The notes: generated by a model from the letters alone, not told the origin. A DNA stretch of 64,000 nt from Cinnamomum chago (GCA_038049695.1 CP142456.1:69467922-69531921), one strand, 5' to 3'; counted from the stretch's first letter, positions 23,218 through 34,427 are shown. A program made the numbers and translations.

Positions 23218-24649
23218 TAGAGATGTCAAACGGGCCGGCCCGCCCCAGCTAGCGGGCCGGGCCGACACGGCCCGTCAGGGAAATACCCTGGCACGGCACG
23301 GCCCGCCCTGGGCCAGGCGGGCCTGTTTTTTTTTTTTTTTTTTTTTTCATTTTTTTTAAATAACACTAATACCCAAATCTAAAGCCTATATTTGCTTATA
23401 AAGCTAAGCATGTGATCTTCTCCTTCAATATTCCTACCCTTAGGGCCTTACCTCATTCAGATCACTGACATCTAATCATATGTATCGGATCCTTTTTTTT
23501 AAAACATTTGTATTGGATCTTTTGTGTTGGCATTTTAGAATCCTTGCCATCTCCAACATGATAATGATTATATGTCTAGTCTTTATATAGATCACATCGG
23601 TCTCAGTACCTTACTGATTATTTTATCTGTAACACTACCTTAAGCAGCATGTTTTTTGATACTTTTCTATTAATATTCCTTTCCTGTAATGCCTAATTAT
23701 TTTCTTTACATGTATTCTTGCCCGGACACTTGCTCTGGAGTAAGTTCTTTGAACTTGTTTAATGTCTATATTTCTTGATTAATGTACATTGATCTTATAA
23801 GGTGCCATTTCCTCATAAATTGCAGCGTTGATGATGGATTTCCGACTGTCAAATTTCATTTTGAAAATTCACTATCATTGATGGTTTATCCTCATGATTA
23901 TCTTTTCCACTACCAAGTAAGTCTATTGATAGCACCAAAGTGAACAGTTGTGTTCATCACTGTGCAATGTTTATGTTTGAATTACGTGCTCGATGTACTA
24001 ATTCGAAAGCCCAATTCCATGCACGCACATGCGCGCGCGCACACACACATGAGCTTTTAGATACTTTCACTTTCATAAATATATAAATAATGATATTTCA
24101 CAAAGAATATGAAACAAATAAATATTTCAAGACCATCTGATTAACATAAATTTTAAGGATATATCATATTATAGGCCCTTTGGTGGGTTTACTTTTTTTT
24201 TTTTAACTCAAGATTTCAACAAGTTAATTAAAGCTGAGAAGAATCTAGAGTAGAGAGAGTTTTTTTCTTTTGTGTGCTGTATAAATAACACTAATAAATT
24301 TAGAAAAAAAATAGGAGGGTTATAGTATTATAGACTTTGTCAAATTGAAAAGGACACAAAATACTACTTATATGATCGTTTTATGGCTGTTTGGAAGGGG
24401 GGGGGGGGGGGGGGGGGGGGGGGTAAAATGAACAATTTTTTTAAAAAAAAGTCACTTTTGGGTGGGTCAGGCGGGCCGTGCCTGGTGGGCCTGGCGGGCC
24501 ACAGAGGGCAGCCCACGTGCCAGGCGGGCCAACGGGCCCAGCCTCCTTGGCTAGCATGGCCCGTGTCATGGGCCGTGCCGTTGATCGGGCCGTGTCATGC
24601 CACGGCCCGTTGACTGGTTCGGCCCGGCCCAGCCCATTTGACATCTCTA
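23218..24649. mobile_element. Non-autonomous hAT transposon with perfect 8-bp target duplication
   Basis: 1,432 bp. The terminal inverted repeats are TAGAGATGTCAAACGGGCC at the left and its near-complement ending CCCATTTGACATCTCTA at the right. Flanks are ctttgctg at 23210-23217 and 24650-24657, an exact 8-bp duplication, diagnostic together with the TIR for hAT. Both ends carry GC-rich subterminal repeats (ggcccg, gcgggcc). The interior is AT-rich with a T run (about 23325-23348) and a run of 27 G at 24397-24423. No transposase coding is visible. Confidence 0.9.
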
Positions 24650-24657
24650 CTTTGCTG

Positions 24658-25187
24658 CCACTCTATCGTCTCCCCCACCAATCATTATCTTCATTCTCTC
24701 CGGACATCTCTTCCAGAGATTTTCCTTTCGATTCCAGGAAAACGAAAGTGAACAGTAGCCCCCAAGCAGATTACACACTGCCAACACTATCAATGCATTT
24801 TTAATTAGAAATAATAAAGAGTTTGAAAATAATTTAGATCTTATCTCAATTGGGAACTTGATAAGATTAAAGATGAGATTAAAGCAAGATCATGCGGATA
24901 AGAAAAGGAAAACTCTATTTAATAGGAAATGTAAGAATTTCTAAAACTTTTCCAATTTAAAATTGAAACACAATTGAAATCTCAAAATCCCTAAAATCTC
25001 TCTCAAAAAAATTTAAATTTAAATTTAAATTGATTTGAGATCCAGTTTCTCAAATAAAAAACTAGCATAATTACCCATGCTCAACATGGATATGGCAAAC
25101 ATTGAAATTTAAATATTAATTTATAAAAAAAATCCATAGTTTTTTTTAGAAAGAAAGCGAAAGAAATTTTTTTATGAGTATGTATTT
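24658..25187. other. Intergenic AT-rich DNA
   Basis: No gene recognised. A short palindrome-like aaatttaaatttaaattt occurs near 25011. It ends where the segmental duplication begins. Confidence 0.5.
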
Positions 25188-25527
25188 ATGCAATCCAAGA
25201 GTTGGTATCATAGAATGAGAATGATAGAGCTTGGATTGAAATAAAGTCTTTGAAAAAAAATATAAAAGAAAAGTGGAGAGCAGTTATGAGTGGTTATGAT
25301 AAAGAGATAAAGAATGTAGTTGTTGTAACTTCCGGTCAAAATCATAACCGACGGTCAAAATTGGATCCAAAACCCCCTAGCTTAATATATTATAATAGGT
25401 TTCTAAGTATTTGGCACAGGATAGAGGCATTTATTATAGTTTTGGCCCAAGCTTTTGAACCTTCAAATATTTAGATTTGGCTATGGATACAGATCCTCTA
25501 GCCTAGAACTGTTAGTAGAAGTATGAG

Positions 25528-25758
25528 TAGGGGTGCTCCTGGGTCACTCCAGATTGGACCCAGCCCACTTTAGGCCTGGCTTGGATATATAAACTGAGCT
25601 TGGTGAATCCTGGCCAGGCCTGATTGACTGAATTGGTGGGCTTAGGCCCGACATTTTTTGCCCTTGTTGGGGTTGGGCTGGACCAAGACCTGTATTTCTA
25701 AAGTCCGGTCAGGCTTGTAATGCCTCAACCACTCCCGACCCAGCCCACAAACACCCTA
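25528..25758. mobile_element. Small hAT-like MITE (unit 1 copy)
   Basis: Starts TAGGGGTGCTCCTGGG and ends AAACACCCTA, with flanks agtatgag and tgtatggg (6 of 8 bases equal). The body is rich in gggtcactcc/cagccca-type repeats. Its counterpart at 40277-40472 in unit 2 places insertion before the duplication. Confidence 0.5.
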
Positions 25759-25872
25759 TGTATGGGTTTAGTTGAGGATTTAGAAACAGGTCCTCTACCA
25801 GAAGCCAAACCCGAACTCAACCTTCGTTTTATTAGCTTTAGACCTTATTAGATTCAATTCAAACCAAATATT

Positions 25873-25980
25873 GGCTTTTTTTTTTGTAAGCATCCCTTGC
25901 TGTTTTCTCCTTGTTTTTTGGGGGGCTTTCGCCTTTTTCCCCCTCTTTCTTTAATACAAATTTACCTTTTTGCAAAAAAA
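25873..25980 (+). mobile_element. 5'-truncated LINE (L1-type) 3' tail
   Basis: About 107 bp ending in TTTAATACAAATTTACC, then TTTTTGCAAAAAAA. It is flanked by attcaaaccaaatatt (25857-25872) and attcaaccaaatatt (25981-25995), an imperfect target duplication of about 15 bp. The end resembles the L1 tails at 33870-33904 and in the L1s at 42745 and 49251. A counterpart lies at 40587-40670. Confidence 0.65.
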
Positions 25981-25999
25981 ATTCAACCAAATATTCAAT

Positions 26000-26240
26000 A
26001 TTCAAAAGCTAGGAAAAACCAAGGAAGTTACCTAGTCCGGATGTTTACATTCAGACTCAGGACCCGACTCCTTTTCCCTTAAACCCTACAACGGGATAAG
26101 GCAAGTCTCCTGAAACCGAACAGCAGCTTCCTAAACTCCACCAACACCTAACACGTACAACCGCTATATATACAACAACAAACTCCACCTTTCCTTCACA
26201 GCTCATACTTCCATCTCTTTAGTACTCCACAAGAAGATCT

Positions 26241-26276
<36 letters not shown>

Positions 26277-26285
26277 CGTTGAGAT
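26000..26285 (+). promoter_or_regulatory. Promoter and CT-rich leader of peptide gene 1
   Basis: TATATATA at 26165-26172, preceded by caacacctaacacgtac (an ACGT core) and followed by a leader with a (CT)n tract at 26241-26274. The ATG at 26286 is about 115 bp from the TATA box. The same block precedes the genes at 40962 and 58303, with CT tracts of differing length. Confidence 0.65.
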
Positions 26286-26594
26286 ATGGGTTCTTTCAGA
26301 AGAAACCTATTGCCTTTAATATCCATTCTGTTCTTCGTCTTGATCTCGACTCGTCCTTATCTCTCTATGGCTAGGCCATTAGGAGGAGAGTCGGGATTGA
26401 AGAAAAAAACCCACATGTTTCAGTCTCTCAATCAAGGCAATCCTCCCTGTAGTTCGGATGGCACATCTGCACCAGGAGCTGGTGGGCACTGTCCAGCACC
26501 CCCCAAAGAAATGAACTTTGCAGCCCATGTTCCTACTACAGCACAGGCCTCTGCTTCTGAGGAGGCTTACAGCCAAGACAAGATTCAGGGTTAG
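26286..26594 (+). CDS. Small secreted-peptide precursor 1 (CTNIP/SCREW-like phytocytokine, putative)
   Basis: 102 residues, single exon. Residues 1-29 form a signal peptide: basic start MGSFRR, hydrophobic LLPLISILFFVLI, likely cleavage near SMA-RPLG. A basic linker (GLKKKTH) and MFQSL follow. The C-terminal half holds a Cys pair, C55 and C69, around a Gly/Pro-rich loop (TSAPGAGGH), then KEMNFAAH at residues 74-81 and an acidic end (SEEAYSQDKIQG). Signal peptide, basic spacer and a two-Cys C-terminal block fit plant peptide hormones. From memory, CTNIP/SCREW precursors, whose peptides act on the receptor kinase HSL3/NUT, share the Cys pair and a following conserved block. This copy's loop is longer than in the paralog at 32734. 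PIP/IDA-like families are alternatives. Homologs lie at 40962 and 58303. Expression is unproven. Confidence 0.7.
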   Translation: MGSFRRNLLPLISILFFVLISTRPYLSMARPLGGESGLKKKTHMFQSLNQGNPPCSSDGTSAPGAGGHCPAPPKEMNFAAHVPTTAQASASEEAYSQDKIQG

Positions 26595-26828
26595 ACGAGA
26601 GATTGGTGCAAGGACCCAAGACCAATAACACTCACACCTGAAAATATGAAAAGTTAGTTAAAAGAATAAGTGTTTCATGCATGCAAGTAGTGTCGGTTAA
26701 AACAATAAGCACTTCATAATCCATACATGCAAATGGAAGTGGATGTGTCTGCTGATTCTAAATCGTTTCTTGTAGTCTTGTAATTTGATAATTGAATTTA
26801 ATTATATGGGGTTTTCATGTTGAAATAT

Positions 26829-26870
<42 letters not shown>

Positions 26871-28272
26871 GAGTTGTGGCTACATAGCTTATAACATAGA
26901 TACATATATGTATAATAATGAACACCCCCTTTTGGTCCCAGCTGTTGGAATGTGGGGGCTTAATATGCCCCCACACGGTTTGCCCATAAGCTTCAATGGC
27001 TTTTTAGCGTAATCTCAATTAAATGCCTTGATCATGCATGCATATTGCGTTAATGCGGAGAGGCGTTCCCTCGGCTTAGATGGAGAAAGCATTCTCTATA
27101 TATTTGGATACTGAGATCCACAGAAATATGAAAAAAAAAAAAAAATCTAACAAGACAATGAGATTTGCAAAATTACCAGGGGCTGAAGATCACCAGCCTC
27201 AAGTCATCCTCTCTAAATTTTCCACCCGCACATCTATCGTGAACTTGGGCCATGCCAATTAGGGGGAGATGGTAGATTGAAAGATGTAATTGAGACCAAA
27301 GTGTATAGAAAAAATCAACTGATCTTTTAAATCATCATAACCCTTTGATTTATGGTCCTCAAGTTTAATGGTTTTGGAAGGCATTGTGTTTTTTCAATTT
27401 TAATCCATCGGTAACAATCAGTTAGATGAGGGTGAAATTTGGGCACATACCCATTCTTTAGTGAGTAATGAGTTTAAGGGGTTGGATTGATTATAAGAGG
27501 GTTCCATTAATTTGCTAGAAAAAATACGTGATCACAAATATACTTCTTATTTCATAATTTTCCATTTATAATTAAAAGAAATGTTATAAAGTACTCAAGT
27601 ACTTTTAAAGATAGAAAAACTCATGTTAAAGGAGCTCATGTGAATGTATGACAATCAAAGGAGTTGCGAAACATGCAAACGTTTTGGTGGAGATGGAAAA
27701 ATATGATATATCGTGTTAATTAAATGACCCTAGCCATTATTAGTTGTAACTCCTTACTGTTTAATGGTTATGCACTGTGCAAATTCTTTGTGTAACATTT
27801 GAGCTATCTGAAGGATCGGTGTGTGGGAACCAATTAGATAGATTAAAGGCAGGCCGTAAATAGGAAAACTCAAAAAGAGAAGCTGGAAAAACGAATTCCA
27901 CTTTATGTAACTAAATAATAACTAAAAAAAATTGATGATATAAAATATTGTTAAAAAGTGTCCTAATTATAGGTTCTAAGTTTCGATTTTTATTTATTCT
28001 TTTTTATTTTTCTTCTGATATTATTGTGATATTCTTGCAATGTTTTTTTTTTTTATTTCAAGAATATTTCAAATATGCAAAAAAAGTATTTAAAAAAAAA
28101 AACATCATCCCAATGAACTCAATCAATGGCATGGCAGAAGGTGAGAATTGATATTGCAGACTTCAGGTAGGCCTACGTGGGTTCTATTGATCATCCATGA
28201 CTCCATGGATTGGTCATTCGCCTCTCTTAGAAAATATTTCATTCCCCGGCAGTGCACAAATTTCAATCTACC
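26595..28272. other. 3' region of peptide gene 1 and AT-rich spacer
   Basis: The first 230 bp are also present downstream of the second paralog (33037-33270), so they belong to the gene's ancestral 3' region. A (CT)n tract lies at 26831-26868. The rest is AT-rich with no supported gene. The counterparts are 41280-42720 and 58612-60340. Unit 1 lacks the bases tgggccacctctca found in units 2 and 3 near 41581 and 58973. Confidence 0.6.
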
Positions 28273-28283
28273 ATATCGACTTT

Positions 28284-28402
28284 TTTTGTTTGCTTAAGGG
28301 TAAAATTGAATAGAGAAAAAAGGGGAGGGAAACTTGAGCAAAAGCCCCCAAAGCCAAAAGGCTACACAAGAAACACCAATAAAAAAAACACCCTCTTTGA
28401 CA
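28284..28402 (-). mobile_element. LINE 3' fragment (minus strand) in unit 1
   Basis: About 120 bp flanked by atatcgacttt at 28273-28283 and 28403-28413. On the minus strand it carries the L1-type tail (GGGGGCTTTTGC ... TTAAGCAAAC, then A-run). The older copy at 57870 has the empty site with a single atatcaacttt, which supports insertion. It is also present at about 60353-60470, and is partly deleted in unit 2 (45130-45215). Confidence 0.75.
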
Positions 28403-28413
28403 ATATCGACTTT

Positions 28414-29195
28414 GACAATGAGAATAGGCGCCAATCTACCATTTCGACTATGACAATGAGAGGCGAACCTGTCAAAAGCACCCTCTTTGGACCTTGCCGA
28501 GATCCTTTTTTGGTTTAGATAAAGGGAGGTAGACCAACTTGTACTTGATCTTATCCGTGTTTAATGCGGGCATGTTTTACTTGTTTATATATAATCAGAA
28601 AAACCAATTTACTGTATTGAAATTGTAAAACGTTCGTTAGTATGTAATTTTAATATGAAGTAAAGATTTGTCTAGTTAAGGAAGTAGTTACTCATATAGA
28701 AAAAGAAAACTATAATTTTTTTTTTTTCAGTTGGTATGATAGTGATATATAAATGAATTAAATATTAAAAATATTAGTTTTTTTTTTACTTCACCCTGGC
28801 CAACCTAGCCCTTGACAGTACGGTAAGGGCCAATGGTCCTAATTTATCAAAGTAAATCAAAAGAAATTTAAATGATATATATATATATATATATCATCTC
28901 CAAACTGTACTGTTCATCCCTCTTGACTGTCATTTACATGGATGAGCTCGGTAAAAAGTGCTCATTGCTAAAGGAAAAATGTCCAGTTGTCTATAGTGGA
29001 CTTTTCTACATGGTCATGACCATAATCATCAGTAATGTTTAATGGAAAAATGCCATGGAAAATATATCAATAAATCAATTTGTCATTGGTTCAAAATAGA
29101 AAATAAACAAAACATTTTGAATTTTTACAGTTTTATTAATACCACATTTTTCTTACAATACTTTTAGTCTTGCTGACTTTTTAAAATCATGTATC
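28414..29195. other. AT-rich spacer with (AT)n tract
   Basis: No gene. The (AT)n microsatellite at about 28879-28894 is expanded to about 40 bp in unit 2 (45679-45718). Confidence 0.5.
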
Positions 29196-29734
29196 TGTTA
29201 GGAATGGAATTAGTGTTTTCTGATAATATCACAATAATGTCAGGATTCTTTTTGAAAATATCATCACTAATTCTGACGTTGATCACAAATCTAAATGTTT
29301 CATAAGGAAGATAAAGTGGTGATTCAACATGATTTTGTGGCCACTCCAACAGCTAGAATAAGTGTTGGGTTTATGTATCTTGAATTCCTGGTTAGTCAGA
29401 TTGGTTCATTGGGTTTGGCCTATGACTAGGTGGGTATTTTGGTAATTATATCAGGGCTTCGTTGGGGGCCAAGAAAGTGGAAATTATTTATTGATGTAAT
29501 CTATAATCCTAGACTCTATAAAAGAGTTGTTAGAGTTAGAGTTAGAGCTCTCTCCCATGAGTATCGGAGTCTTCCAAATCACGTGAAGCTTAATGGTGGA
29601 AAGTGTTCTTTATGGCGGACATAGGCGAGTTTACCGAACCACGTAAATATCCGTGTCTGATTTTCTCTATCTTGTGTGGTTTGATTGAACATTCAATCGT
29701 TGTGGTTCACGCTTTCACATGCGTGCTTACAACA
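29196..29734 (+). mobile_element. Copia-type LTR remnant (unit 1)
   Basis: Begins TGTTAGGAATGGAATTAG and ends GCTTACAACA. Two bases later is TGGTGTTAAGAG, a decayed tRNA-iMet primer site. Inside are tctataaaagag (TATA-like, near 29515) and gaaccacgtaaatatccgtg, typical of copia LTRs. No gag follows and no second LTR is seen. It is shared by all three units, so it predates duplication. Confidence 0.65.
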
Positions 29735-29943
29735 AGTGGTGTTAAGAGACCCAACAATAAGCAAATCTCATTCATCCATTCCTCGTTTCATGGCCTAATA
29801 GAAGAGAATCATGAGCACGGTTTTTATGAATTGCTCTTGGTATGTCAACGTAAAATAAATATCCTTTATTTTATCTTATCACCATCATCATTATTGGTAG
29901 AAAGGGAAGATTCATTAAAGAAAAACAGAAGGGCACAAAACAA

Positions 29944-30135
29944 CTAGGGGTGTAACGGTTTGGTTAACCGTTTATTTTAGGAGAACCGTTAATTGAATCG
30001 TGAATTATGATTTTAAATTTAAAAAAACGGTAATCGTAACCACATCCGGAAAAACCGTTAAAAACTGTAACTGAACTGTATCCATAAAAACTGTTAACAA
30101 TCATTTTTTCAACTTAAAAACTGTTAAAAACCGTG
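29944..30135. repeat. hAT-like end with AACCGTT repeats (truncated element)
   Basis: Starts TAGGGGTGTAACGGTTTGGTT, like a hAT terminus, followed by many AACCGTT/aaaccg repeats as in hAT subterminal regions. No matching right end (ACCCCTA) could be found, so the element is probably truncated. Copies are at about 46781 and 62027. Confidence 0.45.
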
Positions 30136-31169
30136 AAAAAAATCATACACTTAAGTTTAGAATTATATACATATTTCATTTAGGCCTTTTATGGTTTTTT
30201 TAATTTAGTATAACAGTTTATGACCAAATTAAAATGAGCTCCAAGTGAGAAACACATCTACCGAGTCTTGTTTTGACCCAATAGCAAGTATTGATATGAT
30301 TCTCTCTCTCTCTCTCTCTCTCAAAAAGAGGGTATCAAGAAAAGAACGACAAAACCCAAGTGAAGCAAATTAGTCATAGGGAGTGATTATTGATTATTCC
30401 TCATGTTTTACATTTGCAACAATTCACTGATCAGTTTGCTTAAATCATAAACACTGAATGGAAATTGTAGAAGAAATCAGGTCATTCATTTTTTTTAATA
30501 ATCAAGGTATGTACATTTTTATATGTGGCCCTCTCATAATTTTATTTCTATATAGTGGCCCCCCAGGAAAAATTCTTGGGTCGATCCGCCCGGAGTAGAG
30601 ATATAAAGGAGGAATTGGAATGTTGAATTGAAAACTGGACGTGCCGAAATGGTTATAGGACGACCGCTACAAAAACATGTTGGTCAATGGAGAAAGGAAT
30701 GAACGTGGTACACGTACGAGACTTATGCAGCCGTAAAATTTTATCTAGACCATTCAAGTTCAATGCATGAAGCTCTCTGGACTTTGAACCATTCACCTAC
30801 ACGTGGTGAGAATAACTTCGCAGAGTCTAGCATGAAAACCTCACTGGAGATAGAAGTTGAAGAGAAGTAACAACTGAGGGAAGAAGAAGAGAAAGAGCTG
30901 AAATGGTTCTATCATCCAACTAACTTAAAATTCTTACAGAGAGCGATACTTGGATGTTATCACAAAGGAGTTTACAACAGAAAATGTGCTGTTAAAACTG
31001 AATGAGGGAAAGTGAGGAATACATGTCTTTTCATTTAGAAACCGTTACACTAACGTACGTAACTAATTTTAACTCATTCAGTGTCAGCTGAACAGAAACT
31101 GTTCTAGATGAGCAGGGCCATTAACTGACTCAACTGTCAGCTACCGTGTTCTTTATCAATAATATACAT
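30136..31169. other. Spacer, no gene recognised
   Basis: Contains a (CT)n tract at 30301-30322 and gggtcgatccgcc at 30578. No coding pattern. The sequence is well kept in units 2 and 3. Confidence 0.5.
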
Positions 31170-31274
31170 ATGATGGATTCGGATGCGGAGATTCTGATAC
31201 GCGGTAGGAGATTTACGTGCGTTCCGGCGATTGAGAAGCTCCGTGGATCTCTTCGCATCTTGTCTTTCGTATGA
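31170..31274 (+). CDS. Conserved 34-codon small ORF, unknown (unit 1)
   Basis: ATG ATG start, 34 residues, GC-rich and charged (MMDSDAEILIRGRRFTC at the start). It has counterparts at 48009-48110 and 63257-63361. Just before the TGA is TTC-GTATGA, which could also be a splice donor ending a first exon; unit 2 has CTATGA there. Changes between units include several that alter residues (Ile/Thr, Leu/Val, Ser/Phe), so protein constraint is not shown. It may be a gene-fragment first exon or chance. Confidence 0.25.
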   Translation: MMDSDAEILIRGRRFTCVPAIEKLRGSLRILSFV

Positions 31275-32687
31275 AATGGAATAATCCCAACCCTAGGGCC
31301 CCCTTATCGTATATAGTCAAGTTCCAAAGAGTCACACTTACTAGAGACTTCTTCACCAAGAAACCCACATCCACTAATCCTATTGGGAGTCTTTTTAGTG
31401 AGACTAGATCAAGTCTTACATTAAGTGAGATTGTATTCTCTGTTGGCATCTGCCCTACTTGATCTGACGTGGGACCCGTGGGACGTGGGCCACACGATTT
31501 CTTACAACATATGCTCACATGAAGTCCTGCACGTGAGGCCCACTTAGATGCCTATTTATTAGTGGGAGTGGGGTTCTTGGAAAGGTCTCTTGATAGGGGT
31601 CAAGATTAGTCCAACCGAATCATCCTAGCCCTCGATTTAATAGCTTTAAAGTTTAGTGGTCTTTTCACCCATAGATTTCTTGGAGGTTGAATCCAGTGGA
31701 AGATAAGAGTGTGAAAGGGCCTACACTGATCAAGGAAGGGTCCAAGTGAGATCCTCATAGCTGGATTGTATATGATGTTGCTCGTAGGAAAACATTTCTC
31801 TGGCATTCTTTGTTACCAGGAAATTTGCTTCTATATATGCAAGAAAAAGTAATGTACTATACCAAAAATTTGTAATGTGAAAATTATGTCAATGAATCAT
31901 TTGCGTTACATGAGGATGCCCTTAGTGACGAAGGTCTAGATTTTTCTAGCCAACACTGAGATGATGGGATACGGCTTTTACGATGATGGTGGGAGCTGAT
32001 GTTGTTTTATAGTTACAATTTTGGCAAGTACGGATCCACTAATGCCACACAGGTTGTGTTTAAGATTTGGCCAGGTCGGTCACTTGTAAAATATGTGGTA
32101 AAAATACATAATTGCAAATATGTTTTACAAAAGAGCCTAAGCTCTAAATTCAAGTATTAGAAGTTAAGGCCTCAACCTAGACCAAGTTGGGCTGGCCTGA
32201 GCCTTGAACTGCATGTGGGGAGATTGGATCTTTGAGTCCCTCACTCCAAAAAAAATAAATTAAATCCCGAGTTCCAAGCATTGGAACTTCACAATGGGTT
32301 CCACTTTTTGAGAAAAATTCAAACTGCTCAAAATAAATGCTTTTATCATATATGAGATGTCCTTTATCAATAGGGGATGAACCTGCCATATGATTAACCA
32401 TGTGATGAATAGCATGATTAATTTCATTTGATGGAGATAACTATGATTAGTAATGCATAAGGCTATGTTAATCACATAGTTGTCCATTCTATTTCGATCG
32501 TCATTTTGGTTTAGCCTCCAAAATGGAATATTTTGGAATTTCGGCAAAACTTTTTGTAATAATAAAAATTAATATATATATATATCTACATGTGTGTAAA
32601 AATAAAAATATTCAATGAATCCCACCTATTTTCCTCCCCACTACAAACTTTCATCATCAAAACTCCTTTACAAACTAACCAAAAGAA

Positions 32688-32690
<3 letters not shown>
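31275..32690. other. Spacer, no gene recognised
   Basis: AT-rich sequence shared with unit 2 (48111-51230, enlarged by a CACTA MITE and an L1). Open frames here are not supported. A (TA)n tract lies at 32574-32585. Confidence 0.5.
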
Positions 32691-32723
<33 letters not shown>

Positions 32724-33036
32724 CTAAGATCTGTTGCATGTAATATCCATTCTTTTTATCATCTTGACTTCGACTTGTCCTTCTCTCTCTGTAGCTAGGC
32801 CTTTAGGAGGAGGGTGCGGATTGAAGAAAGAAACCCACATGTTTCAGTCTCTGGTGAAAGGCAATGTGCCTTCTCCCGGTCATTCAAATTGCTCGAATAA
32901 TCCAGGAAATGGTTGGGTCTGTCCAAACCTAGACGAAAAGAACTTTGCAGCCCATGTTCCTTCCACAGCACAGGCTCCTGCATCTGATGAGGCTTACAGC
33001 CAAGACAAGATTCAGGGTCTTGATCGTCTTGGTTAG
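32691..33036 (+). pseudogene. Secreted-peptide precursor paralog 2 (CSNNP variant), no proper start codon
   Basis: Paralog of the gene at 26286 with a (CT)n leader (32691-32718). The open frame is usable from about 32728 to the TAG at 33034-33036. The hydrophobic segment (HVISILFIILTSTCPSL) is kept, but the first ten residues including the ATG are missing and an in-frame TAA lies at 32725. The first in-frame ATG is internal (32839). The C-terminal block is well kept: GNVPSPGHSNCSNNPGNG, a second Cys ten residues after the first, DEKNFAAH, and the acidic tail SDEAYSQDKIQG. C-S-N-N-P-G-x-G is closer to the C-T-N-I-P signature I recall for CTNIP/SCREW peptides than copy 1. It may start at a non-AUG codon, at an unseen upstream exon, or be dead. 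Confidence 0.6.
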
Positions 33037-33403
33037 ATGAGAGCTTGGTGCAAATACCCAAGACAAATAACACTTACACGTGAAAATGTGAAAAGTTTGT
33101 TGAAAGAATAAGTATTTCATACATGCAAGTCGTGTGGTTTAAAACAATAAGCACTTCATACATGCAAATGGAAGTGGATGTGTCTTGTTATTCTAATTCG
33201 TTTCTTGTAGTTACAAAATTTGATCATTGAATTCTTGTAGTTACAAAATTTGATAATTGAATTTTTATGGGGTTTTTCAAGCATGCACTCTTTATGTTGT
33301 TTTTCAAGCATGCACTCTCTCTCTCTGACTCTCTCCCCATATTCGCATTTTCTTTTGAGTTTTAGCGGCATCGCGCACACCATCATTTACTATATATATA
33401 TAT
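33037..33403. other. 3' region of paralog 2
   Basis: Homologous to the sequence after 26594. It has a 29-bp tandem duplication (ttcttgtagttacaaaattt ..., at about 33203 and 33232), a (CT)n tract and a (TA)n tract at 33392-33404. Confidence 0.6.
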
Positions 33404-33404
33404 A

Positions 33405-33588
33405 TGAGAAATATTCAAATGAGGGATTCCCTCACCATGTGTGATGAGTGACTCCCTTTTTGGGAAGGTTTCAAGTACAAAATGGCTTTTGTACTTGAAG
33501 GGAGTACACCCTTTTGTACTTGAAACCTCCCCAAAAAAGGAGTCCCTTACCACAAATGGTGAGGGAATCCCTCACTTGAATACCCCTA
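33405..33588. mobile_element. Palindromic MITE forming a near-perfect hairpin
   Basis: The left arm (33405-33483) and right arm (33511-33588) are inverted repeats: TTCAAATGAGGGATTCCCTC pairs with its complement at the right, and the inner arms ggtttcaagtacaaaa and ttttgtacttgaaacc also pair. The outer end at the right is TACCCCTA. Target duplication is unclear, as the left flank is (TA)n. Transcripts would fold into a stem of about 75 bp, a possible small-RNA source. Confidence 0.75.
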
Positions 33589-33606
33589 CATATACACACA
33601 CACACT

Positions 33607-33904
33607 GCTGGCTGCGTTTGGTGTTGTCCTCCCTGAGCTGCTGGCTTGCTCTGCCTTTTGCTGTTTTGGTGGTTTGGGATGCTGTGGTGTTTCTCATTTG
33701 GTGCTGTTCTAGTGCCGTTTTGGTGTTTTGTTGGGTTTGCCTTTGTTTCTCTTGCTTTGGGTTCTCTCTGTTTTGGTTCCCTTCCTGTTGCTGGTTTTTT
33801 CTTCTCTGGCTGTCTTATATTTGGTTGTATTCTTTTTCCTCCTGTCCCCGGGGCTTTGCCCGGCTTCTTTCGCTCAATACAAATTTACCAATTAGCGAAA
33901 AAAA
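33607..33904 (+). mobile_element. 5'-truncated L1 3' end
   Basis: 298 bp, T/G/C-rich 3'-UTR type sequence ending in TCAATACAAATTTACCA, then TTAGCGAAAAAAA. It is flanked by tacacacacacact-like duplications at 33593-33606 and 33905-33920. The long open frames here are 3'-UTR artefacts. Confidence 0.7.
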
Positions 33905-33920
33905 TACACACACACACACT

Positions 33921-34211
33921 AGCAACAAAGGCCCGGGCTCAAACTTTAATATTATTATTAATACATCTAATGAGAGGTAGAGAGACATTGAAGCACAATT
34001 ATATTTTTACATAAATATCATACTCAATTAATGCATTGAAAAAGAATCTCTAAATAAGATTAAGCTAATTCAAATGAACTACTATTGAATATTTTAGTTT
34101 CAAATAAGAAATAAGAAATAAGAAATAAGATAAGAAATAAGATAATAAATAGGAACTAGTACAGTTGATGCAAGTGTTATAGGAAGATCTTGATTTTGTA
34201 GTAGCATCACA
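33921..34211. other. Spacer with AAGAAAT microsatellite
   Basis: AT-rich. An aagaaat-type tandem repeat lies at about 34100-34148. No gene. Confidence 0.5.
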
Positions 34212-34427
34212 TAGGGGCAGACCTACATATGAAGCCCCGCCTTTAAATCTGAAAAGTCCATTAGGCCTATTGGGTTGGCTTGCTCAACCCCCACGGAAAA
34301 AAGCCATAAGCCCCCATGAAATCTCTCTCTCTCTCCAAAAATCCCAAATTGGTGAGCTCCGGTTCCGTCGCTCATCGAAGTCTCTTTCCCATCTGTGTAT
34401 CGGTTCTAAATAATTTTTTAGGTGTGT

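Noticed and set aside
25203-25218. ttggtatcatagaatgag, resembling a copia primer-binding site, at the start of units 1 and 2
   Set aside because: Only partly matches the site, with no LTR before it and no gag after it.
27255-27275. Polypurine-like ttagggggagatgg after a short open frame, as at a copia 3' end (also 41936 and 59326)
   Set aside because: No RNase H coding before it and no LTR after it could be identified.
33441-34014. Long plus-strand frames of 179 and 122 codons
   Set aside because: They read through the hairpin MITE and the L1 3' UTR; Phe/Cys/Leu-rich artefacts.
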